DNA of 64,000 nt from AP-15 sp963747735 (GCA_963747735.1 CAVVGE010000006.1:310001-374000); one strand, 5' to 3'. Shown: positions 43,828 through 52,562, counted from the stretch's first letter. The notes: generated from the letters alone by a model not told the origin. A program made the numbers and translations.

Positions 43828-44592
43828 TTGCTTTGCCTGCCGCGGGTGATCGGCCATCGCGGCGCCGCCGCGGCTGCGCCCGAAAACACGCTCGCCGGCT
43901 TACGCAAGGCCAAGGAATTGGGGTGCAGCTGGGTCGAGTTCGACGTGCGGCTGACCGTCGACGGCGCCCCGATCCTGTTGCACGACGATCGGCTGGAGCG
44001 GACGACGAGCGGGCATGGGGAGGCGGCGGCGTTGTCCCTCGCAAGGGTTCGGGAATATGACGCGGGCGGCTGGTTTGCTCCGGCCTTTGCCGGCGAGCGG
44101 GTGCCGAGCTTGGAGGAAGCTGTGGCGGCGCTCGCCGCGCTCGGCCTCGGCGCCAATGTCGAGCTGAAAGCTGCGCGCCATCGCGTTGCGGCAACGGGGC
44201 ATGCGGCGGCCGATCTGCTCGCTCGAATATGGCCGGCGAGCTTGCCGGCGCTGTTGATTTCGAGTTTTCTCGACGGCGCGTTGGCCGCGGCGCGCGACAG
44301 CGCTCCGCAACTGGCGCGCGGACTGTTGTTCCGATCGGTGCCGCGCAACTGGCTGGCGCGGGTCGAGGCGCTGGGCTGCGCCACTGTCCACGCCGACCAT
44401 CGCCGGCTGCGACCGGGAATGGTGGCCGAAATCCGCGATCGGGGCTATGCTGTGCTCGCCTATACCGTCAACGATGCGGCCCGTGCCGCCACACTTTTTT
44501 CCTGGGGAGTGGCCTCCGTGTTCTCGGACGTCCCCCATCGGTTGCTCGATGGACACTCTGCCGGTGGCGAGCGGCCGGAGGGCCGGTGGTGA
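43828..44592 (+). CDS. glycerophosphodiester phosphodiesterase
   Basis: Hydrolyses glycerophosphodiesters to glycerol-3-phosphate and an alcohol. The 254-residue protein has the two-histidine active site of the family: VIGHRGAAAAAPENTLAGLR near the N-terminus and the LHDDRLERTTSG motif. ELKAA, TVHADH and AVLAYTVND are later barrel strands. The start is TTG (21 bp after pnp stops) since no ATG is available before VIGHRG; a GTG six codons later is an alternative. No signal peptide, so it is cytoplasmic, UgpQ-like. It overlaps the next gene by 4 bp. Confidence 0.87.
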   Translation: MLCLPRVIGHRGAAAAAPENTLAGLRKAKELGCSWVEFDVRLTVDGAPILLHDDRLERTTSGHGEAAALSLARVREYDAGGWFAPAFAGERVPSLEEAVAALAALGLGANVELKAARHRVAATGHAAADLLARIWPASLPALLISSFLDGALAAARDSAPQLARGLLFRSVPRNWLARVEALGCATVHADHRRLRPGMVAEIRDRGYAVLAYTVNDAARAATLFSWGVASVFSDVPHRLLDGHSAGGERPEGRW

Positions 44593-45986
44593 AACCGCTC
44601 AATCCGCTGATCATTTCCGGGCGCGAGGTATTGCCGCTCGTCGAGGGCGGCAAGGGCATCTCGGTATCGAATGGCGAGAGCTCGGGCGCCTGGGCCGCGA
44701 CCAGCGGGGTCGGCACCTTTTCGGGCGTCAACGCCGACAGCTATGCCGAATTGGGCGAGCTGATCGCGCAGATCTATTACGGCCGCACCCGGCGCGAACG
44801 CCACGAAGAGCTGATCGCCTACGCCATCGCCGGCGGCATCCAGCAGGCGCGTGTCGCCTATGAGCGCGGCAACGGCGAAGGCCGCATCCACATGAACGTG
44901 CTGTGGGAGATGGCGGCGGCCGAGCGGGTGCTGCACGGTGTGCTCGAAGGAGCGCGGGGGCTCATTAACGGCGTTACCTGCGGCGCCGGCATGCCCTACC
45001 GGATCGCCGAAATCTGCGCCCGCTACGGTGTTCATTATTACCCGATCGTCTCTTCGGCGCGCGCTTTTCGGGCGCTGTGGAAGCGCGCTTACCACAAGTT
45101 CTGCGATTGGCTCGGCGGGGTCGTCTATGAGGATCCGTGGCTCGCCGGCGGTCATAACGGCCTGTCCAACAGCGAAGACCCGCTCCATCCCGAGCTGCCC
45201 TATCCACGGGTGCGCGAATTGCGCAGCCTGATGACCGATTTCGGGCTGGCGGCAACGCCGATCTTTATGGCGGGCGGGCTGTGGTATCTGCGCGAATGGA
45301 CCGATTGGATCGACAATCCCGAATTGGGTCCGATCGCTTTCCAATTCGGCACCAGGCCGCTGCTGACCCAGGAAAGCCCGATCTCCGAGGTATGGAAGCG
45401 CAAGCTGGTGACCCTCGGCGAGGGTGAGATATCGTTGAACCGCTTTAGTCCGACCGGCTTTTATTCCTCCGCTGTGCGCAACGGCTTTCTCGATGAGCTG
45501 CAGCAGCGCTCGATGCGCCAGGTCGCCTATTCCGTCGAGCCGGTCGGCGAGCACGTTGCGGAATTCCATGTCGGCGCCCGCAATCGCCTCGTCTATCTGA
45601 CACCGCACGACCGGCAATCGGCCGAAGCCTGGGTCGCGGCCGGCTTTACCGAAGCTTTGCGGACCCCCGACTCGACCCTGGTCTTTGTCGCCCGGGAAAA
45701 AGCGCTCGAGCTGCGCACCGACCAAATCGGCTGCATGGGCTGCCTGAGCGCCTGCCAGTTCTCCAACTGGGCGCAGAACGAGACCGGCTCGACCGGCAAG
45801 AAGGCCGACCCGCGCAGCTTTTGCATCCAGAAGACCTTGCAGGTGATCCGCCATTCCGACGATGTCGAAAGCCAGCTGATGTTCGCCGGGCACAACGCCT
45901 ATCGCTTTGCCACCGACCCGTTTTATGCGAACGGCTATGTGCCGACCGTGCGCGAGCTGGTCGAGCGCCTGCAAACCGGCGACTGA
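44589..45986 (+). CDS. nitronate monooxygenase-like flavoprotein with C-terminal cysteine cluster
   Basis: A 465-residue FMN-barrel protein of the nitronate monooxygenase / 2-nitropropane dioxygenase superfamily. NPLIISGREVLPLVEGGKGI, GINGVTCGAGMPYRIAEI-like LINGVTCGAGMPYRIAEICA, DPWLAGGHNGLSN and a FQFGTRPLLTQES segment form the flavin site. It is longer than classic members, and near residue 385 has QIGCMGCLSACQFSNWAQN, a C-x2-C-x3-C pattern unusual for the family and suggestive of metal or Fe-S binding. Start GTG in a 4-bp overlap with the phosphodiesterase gene. The natural substrate is unknown. Confidence 0.75.
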   Translation: MKPLNPLIISGREVLPLVEGGKGISVSNGESSGAWAATSGVGTFSGVNADSYAELGELIAQIYYGRTRRERHEELIAYAIAGGIQQARVAYERGNGEGRIHMNVLWEMAAAERVLHGVLEGARGLINGVTCGAGMPYRIAEICARYGVHYYPIVSSARAFRALWKRAYHKFCDWLGGVVYEDPWLAGGHNGLSNSEDPLHPELPYPRVRELRSLMTDFGLAATPIFMAGGLWYLREWTDWIDNPELGPIAFQFGTRPLLTQESPISEVWKRKLVTLGEGEISLNRFSPTGFYSSAVRNGFLDELQQRSMRQVAYSVEPVGEHVAEFHVGARNRLVYLTPHDRQSAEAWVAAGFTEALRTPDSTLVFVAREKALELRTDQIGCMGCLSACQFSNWAQNETGSTGKKADPRSFCIQKTLQVIRHSDDVESQLMFAGHNAYRFATDPFYANGYVPTVRELVERLQTGD

Positions 45987-46035
45987 GCGGCGCCGCCGAC
46001 GGTGCCGATTATGATGCGCGATGCGCGCCGCGCTC

Positions 46036-46063
46036 TTGACAGCCTTCCGGCCTAGGATAAAAT
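46036..46063 (+). promoter_or_regulatory. predicted strong promoter of the DUF1800-DUF1501-NHL unit
   Basis: A perfect TTGACA is followed after 16 bp by TAAAAT. Expected transcription start near 46070, leaving a leader of about 140 nt before the DUF1800 ATG. It is the best sigma70-like match noticed in the window. Confidence 0.6.
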
Positions 46064-46212
46064 CGTTCCAATGAACACGGTCCGCCCGAACCGTGATCGG
46101 GCATCGCCGGTTCCGCTTGTCGAGTTGCCGGGTTTTGGCTGCTCGCCGCCCGATAAACGACAGCGAACCTACGGGATACGATGGGAAATCATCACCAGGA
46201 GGAGGGCCCAAG

Positions 46213-47619
46213 ATGGCTTATCAGGACAACATCGAGTTAATGGCTCACTTGATGCGGCGGGCCGGGTTCGGCGCTGGCCGCGACGAGCTCGAAGCGCGCG
46301 CGGCAAAGGGCTACGAGGCGACGGTCGAGGAGCTGCTGCACCCCGAGACCCAGCCGCCGGTCGATGCGTACACGTTGCTGCGCTATCAGCCGGCATCGTT
46401 GCTGCCGGGCGGCCAGCCGCCGATGGGCAACCTCAACTGGATGTACTACCTGGTCAACACCAAGCGGCCGCTCGAAGAGAAGATGGCGCTGTTCTGGCAC
46501 CATGTCTTCGCCACCGGCAATTCCAAGGTCGACAATTACGACCAGCTGCTGGAGCAGATCCAGCTGTTCCGCGAAAACGGCATGGGCAGCTACCGCGAGC
46601 TGCTGCTCAAGATCGCCAGAAACCCGACCATGATCTTCTGGCTCGACAACCAGCAGAACCACGGCAACGCGGTCAACGAAAATTGGGGCCGCGAGCTGCT
46701 CGAATTGTTCAGCCTCGGCGCCGGCAACTACACCGAGACGGATGTCCGCGAATGCTCGCGGGCCTTTACCGGCTGGACCTTCGAGACCAAGATCCCACGC
46801 GCGCCCTATGGCCGCTTCCCTTGGAAGTTCGAGTATCGCGCCTCGGATCACGACGACGGCGACAAGGTCTTCCTCGGCCACAAAGGCCGCTTCAACGGTG
46901 AAGACATCATCGACATCGTCGTGCAGCAGCCGGCTTGCGGCAGGTTCATCTGCCGGCACCTTTACAACTTCTTTGTTGCCGACGAGCCGCAGGTGCCGGC
47001 TTGGCCGCTCGAAGCGCCGCGCGACCAGAAGGCGATCGACACGCTGGTGGGCGCCTTCCGCGACTCGAAGTTCGACATGCGCTCGGTCCTGCGTGTGCTG
47101 CTCAATTCGGACTTTTTCAAAGAAGCCCGCTTCCAGCACATGAAGTCGCCGGCCGAGGTCGTGGTCAGCACGTTGCGCCTGGTCGGCGGTCACGAGCTGC
47201 CGCGGCCGGGCTACGGCGATCTGTCGATGCAGCCGACCTATATGGGCCAGGACATGCTGAACCCGCCTTCGGTCGAAGGCTGGCACACCGGCAAGGAATG
47301 GATCAACAGCGGCTCCTTGATGGCCCGCGTCAACTTTGTCGCAGAGAAAGTCGGCGACACGTCGCTCCCCGGCGTGCGCGCGATCATCGACCGGCTGAAG
47401 GTGCATGGCTCCTTGAGCCCCGAGCAGCTCGTCGATGGCTGTCTCGACCAGATCGGCCCGGTCGAAGTCGGCGGCGACACCAAGCAGGAGCTGCTTGCCC
47501 AAGCCAAGGAGTGGGGTCAGATCGCTTGGGACAGCGACTCGAACGGAAAAGTCGCAGACCAGCATGCCGCCGAAATGCTGCAGCTGATCGCCGCTACCAG
47601 AGAGTATCAATTCGGCTAA
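46213..47619 (+). CDS. DUF1800 family protein, without signal peptide
   Basis: A 468-residue protein of the DUF1800 family, function unknown. Family landmarks: HLMRRAGFGAGRDELEARAA at the start, LEEKMALFWHHVFATGNSKV, the NENWGRELLELFSLGAGNYT motif, VRECSRAFTGWTF and VEGWHTGKEWINSGSLMARV. GGAGGAGGGCC stands before the ATG; the N-terminus MAYQDNIELMAHL has no export signal, whereas many family members are secreted. Gene one of a three-gene unit with DUF1501 (43 bp later) and an NHL protein. DUF1800 and DUF1501 genes occur side by side in many bacteria, so the two proteins very likely work together. Confidence 0.9.
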   Translation: MAYQDNIELMAHLMRRAGFGAGRDELEARAAKGYEATVEELLHPETQPPVDAYTLLRYQPASLLPGGQPPMGNLNWMYYLVNTKRPLEEKMALFWHHVFATGNSKVDNYDQLLEQIQLFRENGMGSYRELLLKIARNPTMIFWLDNQQNHGNAVNENWGRELLELFSLGAGNYTETDVRECSRAFTGWTFETKIPRAPYGRFPWKFEYRASDHDDGDKVFLGHKGRFNGEDIIDIVVQQPACGRFICRHLYNFFVADEPQVPAWPLEAPRDQKAIDTLVGAFRDSKFDMRSVLRVLLNSDFFKEARFQHMKSPAEVVVSTLRLVGGHELPRPGYGDLSMQPTYMGQDMLNPPSVEGWHTGKEWINSGSLMARVNFVAEKVGDTSLPGVRAIIDRLKVHGSLSPEQLVDGCLDQIGPVEVGGDTKQELLAQAKEWGQIAWDSDSNGKVADQHAAEMLQLIAATREYQFG

Positions 47620-47661
47620 CCCAGCAAATCTGATCAGACTTGAGACGAGGAGGAAGGCGCA

Positions 47662-48801
47662 ATGTCAGCAGCACAAACTGCCAGCAAGGACCCCGTTATC
47701 GTTGTTTTGCAATTAACCGGCGGCAACGACTATCTGAACACGGTAATCCCGTATAACAACCCGCTGTACCGCGACAACCGGAAGGCGGTCGGGATCCCCG
47801 ACAACCAGATCATGCATCTCGACAAGGATTACGGCATCCCGCACTACATGGCGCCGTTGAAGCAGTTCTGGGATGACAAAAAGCTCGCCATTATCCATGG
47901 CGTCGGCTGGAAGGAATCGCCGCGCTCGCATTTCCGCGCGATGGACATCTGGCACACCTGCGAGCCGGTCAAGGTCGGGACCGAAGGTTGGCTCGGCCGG
48001 GTGGCGCGCGAGTTCGACCCGAAAAAAGAAAACGTCGTCACCACCGTCAGCTTCGGGCCGAGCCTGCCGCGGTCGTTGGCGGTGCAGGGCGTGCCGGTGG
48101 CGTGCGTCGGCGGAGCGCTCGAAAAATACGGCTTCCTGCCGACGATCCAGGGCGAGCAGCGCAAGCAGGTGCTCGAGCGTTTTGCGGCGATGTACAAGCC
48201 GGCGATCGGCACCGGCGCGGTCATGGACTACATGGCCGACACCGGCATCAACTCGCTGAAGGGCGAGGACATCCTGAAGGTCGCGCCGCAGAGGTATTCT
48301 TCGACGGTGCAGTATCCGAACACGCCGATCGCCCGCAAGCTCAAGGGCATCGCGCAGACCCACCTGGCCGATCTCGGCAGCCGCATCTTCTACTGCGACC
48401 ACAGCACCTTCGACACGCATGCCGGCCAGAACCCGGGCCACGGCAATTTGTGGTCGGCGGTGACCGAGGGTGTCGACGCGTTCATGAAGGATCTGCGCGA
48501 GCACGACCACGCCGACAACGTGATCATGCTGCTGTTCTCGGAGTTCGGCCGTCGCGTGCGCGACAACGGCTCGGGCACCGATCACGGCGCCGGCGGTGTG
48601 GCCTTTGTCCTCGGCGAAAAGGTCAAGGGCGGCCATTACGGCGAGATGCCGTCGCTGAAGCCCGAGCATCTGGTCCAGGGCGACCTGAACCCGAACATGG
48701 ACTTCCGCAGCATCTACTCGACGATCCTCGACAAGTGGCTCAAGCTCAACCCGGCGCCGATCGTCAACGGCACCTTTGAGCAGCCGGCGTTCCTGAACTA
48801 G
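47662..48801 (+). CDS. DUF1501 family protein, without Tat signal
   Basis: A 379-residue member of DUF1501, distantly related in fold to the alkaline phosphatase/sulfatase superfamily. IVVLQLTGGNDYLNTVIPYN is the family's start of domain, DHSTFDTHAGQNPGHGNLW and LLFSEFGRRVRDNGSGTDHG its probable metal-site motifs. Most relatives begin with a twin-arginine signal; this one opens MSAAQTASKDPVIV and looks cytoplasmic. GAGGAGGAAGG lies before the ATG. Partner of the upstream DUF1800 gene. No enzymatic activity is known for the family. Confidence 0.9.
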   Translation: MSAAQTASKDPVIVVLQLTGGNDYLNTVIPYNNPLYRDNRKAVGIPDNQIMHLDKDYGIPHYMAPLKQFWDDKKLAIIHGVGWKESPRSHFRAMDIWHTCEPVKVGTEGWLGRVAREFDPKKENVVTTVSFGPSLPRSLAVQGVPVACVGGALEKYGFLPTIQGEQRKQVLERFAAMYKPAIGTGAVMDYMADTGINSLKGEDILKVAPQRYSSTVQYPNTPIARKLKGIAQTHLADLGSRIFYCDHSTFDTHAGQNPGHGNLWSAVTEGVDAFMKDLREHDHADNVIMLLFSEFGRRVRDNGSGTDHGAGGVAFVLGEKVKGGHYGEMPSLKPEHLVQGDLNPNMDFRSIYSTILDKWLKLNPAPIVNGTFEQPAFLN

Positions 48802-48906
48802 GCGCGCCATCGTCGGTTTTGCCCTCCTTCCGGTGATCTTCGGGTCGCGGGAAGGAGGAGCGAAGCCAAATGTCGAGAACGGACCGCGGATTAGAGGAGG
48901 AGCGCG

Positions 48907-50013
48907 ATGCCGCTCACAACGGTTTCGGAAGGACGGGTCTACGATTGGAGCCATGCTGTCGGGCGCAACGCCGCGCGCGGCCCGGGCTTCAATTATGTGC
49001 AAACGATGTGCCTCGGAAAGAACGGCGTTCTCTATGCCGCCAATCGTGGCAACGAGAACAATTTCGGGATGCACGTCAACAAGGTGAAGCTCGGCGGTCC
49101 CGGCGAAGAGGAGCACATCGCCGACTTTTGCGAATACGGCGAAGGCGATGGCAAGTGCACTTGGCCGTTCGGGGTCGCGGTCTGTGGCCAGACAGACAAT
49201 GTCTACGTGTCGGACGATTGGCAGAACACGATTTCGGTGTTCGACACGAGCGGCAAGTTTCTGCGCAAATGGGGCAAGACGGGCAGCGGCGACGGTGAAT
49301 TGCTGCGGCCGGCCGGGCTCGCCGTCGAGAAGAACGGCAACGTCATCGTTGTCGACAGCGGCAACAACCGCCTGCAGGTGTTCACGCCCGAAGGCAAGTT
49401 TGTCGGCAAATGCGGCCGCGCCGGCAATGGCGACGGCGAGTTCAACCAGCCCTGGGGCATCACTCTCGACAAGGACGGCAACATCTACGTCGCCGATTGG
49501 AAGAACCATCGCGTCCAGAAATTGTCGCCCGAGGGCAAGTTCCTGATGAAGTTCGGCCAGTATGGCAAGGTGGATGAGCCGGAGGGCGACTACGCCGTGA
49601 CCATGTTCGGGCCCTATGTCGCGGCGGGCGAAGAGACCAAGGGGTATCCCAAGCCGGGATTGCTCAATCATCCCACCGACGTCGCGGTGGATACCGATGG
49701 CGACATCTACGTCACCGATTGGGGCAACCATCGGGTGTCGGTGTTCGATTCGGAAGGCCGGCCGATCGCCAATCTGATCGGCGACGCCCAGGTGCTCTCG
49801 AAATGGGGGCAGCAGACGGTCGACGCCAACCCGGACATGGCAAAGGCACGGCGTCGAGTTCGCAGCCTCGAGCCGCAATGGCGGTTCTGCTTCCCGACCG
49901 CGGTCGAGTTTGATCCGGACAGCGACCAGATCATCGTTGCCGACAGCCAGCGCAACCGCCTGCAGGTCTACAAGAAAGTGCGCGACTACAGCGACTTCCA
50001 GGCGAATTTGTAG
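48907..50013 (+). CDS. NHL-repeat beta-propeller protein
   Basis: A 368-residue six-blade-type propeller. NHL motifs recur about every 45 residues: CTWPFGVAVCGQTDNVYVSD, LLRPAGLAVEKNGNVIVVDS, FNQPWGITLDKDGNIYVADW, LNHPTDVAVDTDGDIYVTDW and FPTAVEFDPDSDQIIVADSQ. Each is followed by a (N/W)NHR-V/LQVF strand. It has no signal peptide or membrane segment. AGAGGAGGAGCG precedes the ATG. It follows DUF1501 after 105 bp in the same direction and is closed by two hairpins, so it probably belongs to the same transcript. NHL propellers bind proteins or RNA, or are lyases; no catalytic residues stand out. Confidence 0.85.
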   Translation: MPLTTVSEGRVYDWSHAVGRNAARGPGFNYVQTMCLGKNGVLYAANRGNENNFGMHVNKVKLGGPGEEEHIADFCEYGEGDGKCTWPFGVAVCGQTDNVYVSDDWQNTISVFDTSGKFLRKWGKTGSGDGELLRPAGLAVEKNGNVIVVDSGNNRLQVFTPEGKFVGKCGRAGNGDGEFNQPWGITLDKDGNIYVADWKNHRVQKLSPEGKFLMKFGQYGKVDEPEGDYAVTMFGPYVAAGEETKGYPKPGLLNHPTDVAVDTDGDIYVTDWGNHRVSVFDSEGRPIANLIGDAQVLSKWGQQTVDANPDMAKARRRVRSLEPQWRFCFPTAVEFDPDSDQIIVADSQRNRLQVYKKVRDYSDFQANL

Positions 50014-50026
50014 GAGCCTGGCGCAC

Positions 50027-50090
50027 CGGCCCGGCGGGTAACGCCGGGCCGCCCCTCGTGGGTCCTGTGCCGCTTTGTGGCGGACAGGAC
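50027..50090 (+). terminator. two successive hairpins after the NHL gene
   Basis: First hairpin: CGGCCCGGCG-GGTAA-CGCCGGGCCG (50027-50051), 10 bp perfect. Second: GTCCTGT-(G)CCGC, loop, GCGG-ACAGGAC (50062-50090), 11 bp with one bulge. Neither is followed by a T-run, so they may act as a Rho-dependent pause or as 3'-end protection of a strongly expressed mRNA. Confidence 0.6.
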
Positions 50091-50130
50091 ACGGGGCGGC
50101 GTGTGAACGCGATCAGCCGCATTGCGGGTT

Positions 50131-50158
50131 TTGATTTTGCGGCAAACCCGTCTATATT
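50131..50158 (+). promoter_or_regulatory. predicted promoter of the Irr-type gene, leaderless transcript
   Basis: TTGATT, 16 bp, TATATT. Only six bases separate the end of the -10 box from the ATG, and no ribosome binding site is present, so transcription would begin at or next to the A of the start codon. Confidence 0.5.
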
Positions 50159-50164
50159 TGTGTC

Positions 50165-50584
50165 ATGAATGAGACGATCCCCCCATCGCCTGCCCTGAAA
50201 CGCCTGCGCGCCGCCGGCCTGCGGCCCACGCGTCAGCGTTTGGCGCTCGCCCGGCTTTTGCTCGAAAACGGCGACCGCCACGTCACCGCCGAGCACCTGC
50301 ACAACGAAGCCGTGGCAGCGGGGATCACCGTATCGCTGGCGACGATCTACAACACGCTGCATCAATTCACCGACGCGGGGCTGCTGCGCGAAGCGGTCGT
50401 CGAGCCCGGCCGGTCGTATTTCGACACCAACACCGCGGACCATCACCACTTCTTCTGTGAAGATACCGGCGAGCTGCAGGACATCCCGGCGCACCGCCTG
50501 TCGGTGACCGGTCTGCCGGTGCCGCCTTCCGGAACCCAAATTCGTCGCGTCGACATCATCGTCCGCGTCCGCCCCGGCCCCTAA
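50165..50584 (+). CDS. irr: Fur family regulator, Irr type
   Basis: A 139-residue winged-helix regulator. LRAAGLRPTRQRLALARLLL is the Fur/Irr DNA-binding start, HVTAEHLHNEAVAAGITVSLATIYNTL (in parts) the recognition helix, and DHHHFFCEDTGELQDIPAHR the histidine-rich motif that binds haem or metal in Irr. The C-terminal Cys-rich zinc site of Fur and Zur is missing, as in Irr. In alphaproteobacteria Irr represses iron-consuming genes when iron is scarce and is itself removed by haem. The neighbours (rubrerythrin, Fe-S protein) suit that role. Start appears leaderless. Confidence 0.82.
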   Translation: MNETIPPSPALKRLRAAGLRPTRQRLALARLLLENGDRHVTAEHLHNEAVAAGITVSLATIYNTLHQFTDAGLLREAVVEPGRSYFDTNTADHHHFFCEDTGELQDIPAHRLSVTGLPVPPSGTQIRRVDIIVRVRPGP

Positions 50585-50640
50585 AGCATCGCGAAAACCG
50601 AGTGCTGCAGCAGCGACGGCTGCGCGCCATTTGTCGCAGA

Positions 50641-50655
50641 TTAAATCGATTCTAA
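50641..50655. promoter_or_regulatory. candidate iron-control (ICE-like) element before rubrerythrin
   Basis: TTAAATCGATTCTAA is an imperfect inverted repeat with a TTCTAA right arm, resembling the A/T-rich ICE boxes bound by Irr. It lies about 80 bp before the rubrerythrin start and just after the Irr gene, in an otherwise GC-rich gap. Recognised by eye only. Confidence 0.35.
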
Positions 50656-50733
50656 ACTATTGAACGGGTCGCCCGAGCCTCCATATCCCGGTCGAGCGGA
50701 CGCAGCGCCGCAACGAGTCGCATGGAGACACCG

Positions 50734-51153
50734 ATGGCGAGCTTGAAGAATTCGCGCACCGAAGAGAACCTCAAGGCGGCGTTTGCCGGTGAAAGCCAGG
50801 CAAACCGCCGCTATCTCTATTTCGCGCAAAAGGCCGATATCGAGGGCTATAACGACGTGTCGGCGGTGTTCCGCTCGACCGCCGAGGGCGAGACCGGCCA
50901 CGCCCACGGGCATCTCGAATATCTCGAGGAAGTCGGCGACCCGGTGACCGGGATGCCGATCGGCGAGACCTCGCACAATCTGGCGGCGGCGATCGCGGGC
51001 GAGACCCACGAATACACCGACATGTATCCGGGGATGGCGCGCACCGCCCGCGACGAAGGGTTTGACGAGATCGCCGACTGGTTCGAGACCTTGGCAAAGG
51101 CCGAGAAGTCGCATGCCGGCCGGTTTCAGAAGGCGCTCGGTTCGCTGAGCTGA
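50734..51153 (+). CDS. rubrerythrin (erythrin-type, no rubredoxin domain)
   Basis: A 139-residue ferritin-like di-iron protein. Both iron-ligand motifs are present: NLKAAFAGESQANRRYLYFA and STAEGETGHAHGHLEYL in the first half, AGETHEYTDMYPGMARTARD and LAKAEKSHAGRF in the second. The C-terminal rubredoxin Cys4 domain of classic rubrerythrins is absent. Such proteins reduce hydrogen peroxide or store iron. The ATG preceded by GGAG at 6 bp is chosen over one four codons earlier. Followed after 38 bp by the Fe-S protein gene; together with DUF3501 this is a recurring three-gene set. Confidence 0.9.
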   Translation: MASLKNSRTEENLKAAFAGESQANRRYLYFAQKADIEGYNDVSAVFRSTAEGETGHAHGHLEYLEEVGDPVTGMPIGETSHNLAAAIAGETHEYTDMYPGMARTARDEGFDEIADWFETLAKAEKSHAGRFQKALGSLS

Positions 51154-51191
51154 GACAAAACGCTCTGCGAGCTGGCCGTCGGAATACCGCG

Positions 51192-52562
51192 ATGAAAGAA
51201 GGCAGCCTCGAAGCCCCGACCCGGCATCCGATTGCCTGGGACGATCCGGAGTTTGCCGACCGGGCAAAGACCGAGGCGGAGATGCGCCGCGTCTTCGACA
51301 TCTGTCATACCTGCCGGCGCTGCTTCAATTTGTGCCAATCGTTCCCGCGGCTGTTCGACCTGATCGACAAGTCCGCGACCGGCGAGCTCGACAGTGTGGC
51401 GCCCTCTGATTACGGCCGGGTCGCGGATGCGTGCACGCTCTGCGACATGTGCTTTATGACCAAGTGCCCGTATGTGCCGCCGCACGAGTTCAACGTCGAT
51501 TTCCCGCATCTGATGCTGCGCTACCGGGCGGTCGAGCTGAGGGAGGGCAAGGTTCCGCAGGCGCGGCGCGAGCTGGTCGCGACCGATCGCAACGGGCGTC
51601 TTGCGGGGCTCGCGGCACCGCTCGCCAATTGGGCCGGCGACACCCGTAACCGGCTGACCCGCCCGGTGATGGAAAAAGCGCTCGGCATCGACCGCCGCGC
51701 GGTCCTGCCGAAATTCCACGGCCGGACTTTTGTGATGCGGTCAAAGCGCACCGCGCCTCCGGTCGATCGCACTGCGCCCGCCTACGGTCGCAAGGCGGTG
51801 CTCTATGCCACCTGTTTTATAAACTACAACAATCCGGGGATCGGCGAGGCGGCGCGCGCCGTCCTCGCCAAGAACGGGGTCGAGACCGAGGTCGTGTATC
51901 CGCGCTGCTGCGGCATGCCGCAGCTCGAGCAGGGCGACTTGGCCGCGGTCGCGGCTTCGGCGAAAAAGGTTTCGGCGGCGCTCGGCCCCTGGATCGACAA
52001 AGGCTACGACGTCGTCGCGCTCGTGCCGTCCTGCGCGCTGATGGTCAAATTCGAATGGCCGCTGATCCTGCCCGACGACCCGGCGGTCAAAAATCTCGCC
52101 GCCGCGACGTTCGACATCAGCGAATACATTGTCGATATCGCCAAGAAGGAGGGGCTCGGCCCGGGTCTCGAACCGCTCCCGGGCGGTGTCACGGTGCACC
52201 TCGCCTGCCATGCGCGGGCGCAGAATATCGGGCAAAAGGCGGCCGAGATGCTGCGCCTCCTGCCTGAGACCAAGGTCTCGGTTATCGAGCGCTGCTCGGG
52301 CCATGGCGGCTCTTGGGGTGTGCTCAAGGAAAATTTCGACACCGCGATCAGGCAGGGCAAGCCGGTCGCGCGCCAGGCGCTCAAAAACGGTTCGGCATTT
52401 CTCGCCTCGGAATGCCCGCTCGCCGGCGCGCACATCGTCCAAGGCATGGAGATCGAGGGCGGTGAGGCGCTGCCGCAGCGCGCGCTGCATCCGATCGAGC
52501 TGATGGCCCGCGCCTATGGCATCGAGGGCGCATGGTCCGACAAAACCACGAGGGGCAAATGA
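51192..52562 (+). CDS. Fe-S oxidoreductase, GlpC / heterodisulfide reductase D-like
   Basis: A 456-residue electron carrier. Two [4Fe-4S] motifs are seen at about residues 38-48 (CHTCRRCFNLC) and 80-92 (CTLCDMCFMTKCP). Two cysteine-rich CCG-type domains follow: YPRCCGMPQLEQGD, and ERCSGHGGSWGV preceded by VHLACHARAQNIG, the latter altered from canonical CCG. Such proteins pass electrons between quinone or flavin partners and soluble acceptors. Between rubrerythrin and DUF3501 it probably supplies electrons to rubrerythrin in place of rubredoxin. Its stop overlaps the next start (ATGA). Confidence 0.87.
   Translation: MKEGSLEAPTRHPIAWDDPEFADRAKTEAEMRRVFDICHTCRRCFNLCQSFPRLFDLIDKSATGELDSVAPSDYGRVADACTLCDMCFMTKCPYVPPHEFNVDFPHLMLRYRAVELREGKVPQARRELVATDRNGRLAGLAAPLANWAGDTRNRLTRPVMEKALGIDRRAVLPKFHGRTFVMRSKRTAPPVDRTAPAYGRKAVLYATCFINYNNPGIGEAARAVLAKNGVETEVVYPRCCGMPQLEQGDLAAVAASAKKVSAALGPWIDKGYDVVALVPSCALMVKFEWPLILPDDPAVKNLAAATFDISEYIVDIAKKEGLGPGLEPLPGGVTVHLACHARAQNIGQKAAEMLRLLPETKVSVIERCSGHGGSWGVLKENFDTAIRQGKPVARQALKNGSAFLASECPLAGAHIVQGMEIEGGEALPQRALHPIELMARAYGIEGAWSDKTTRGK

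Noticed and set aside
43828..45986. Fusion of the phosphodiesterase and the nitronate monooxygenase-like frame
   Set aside because: The long frame starting at 44229 is out of frame with the phosphodiesterase; the two genes simply overlap by 4 bp.
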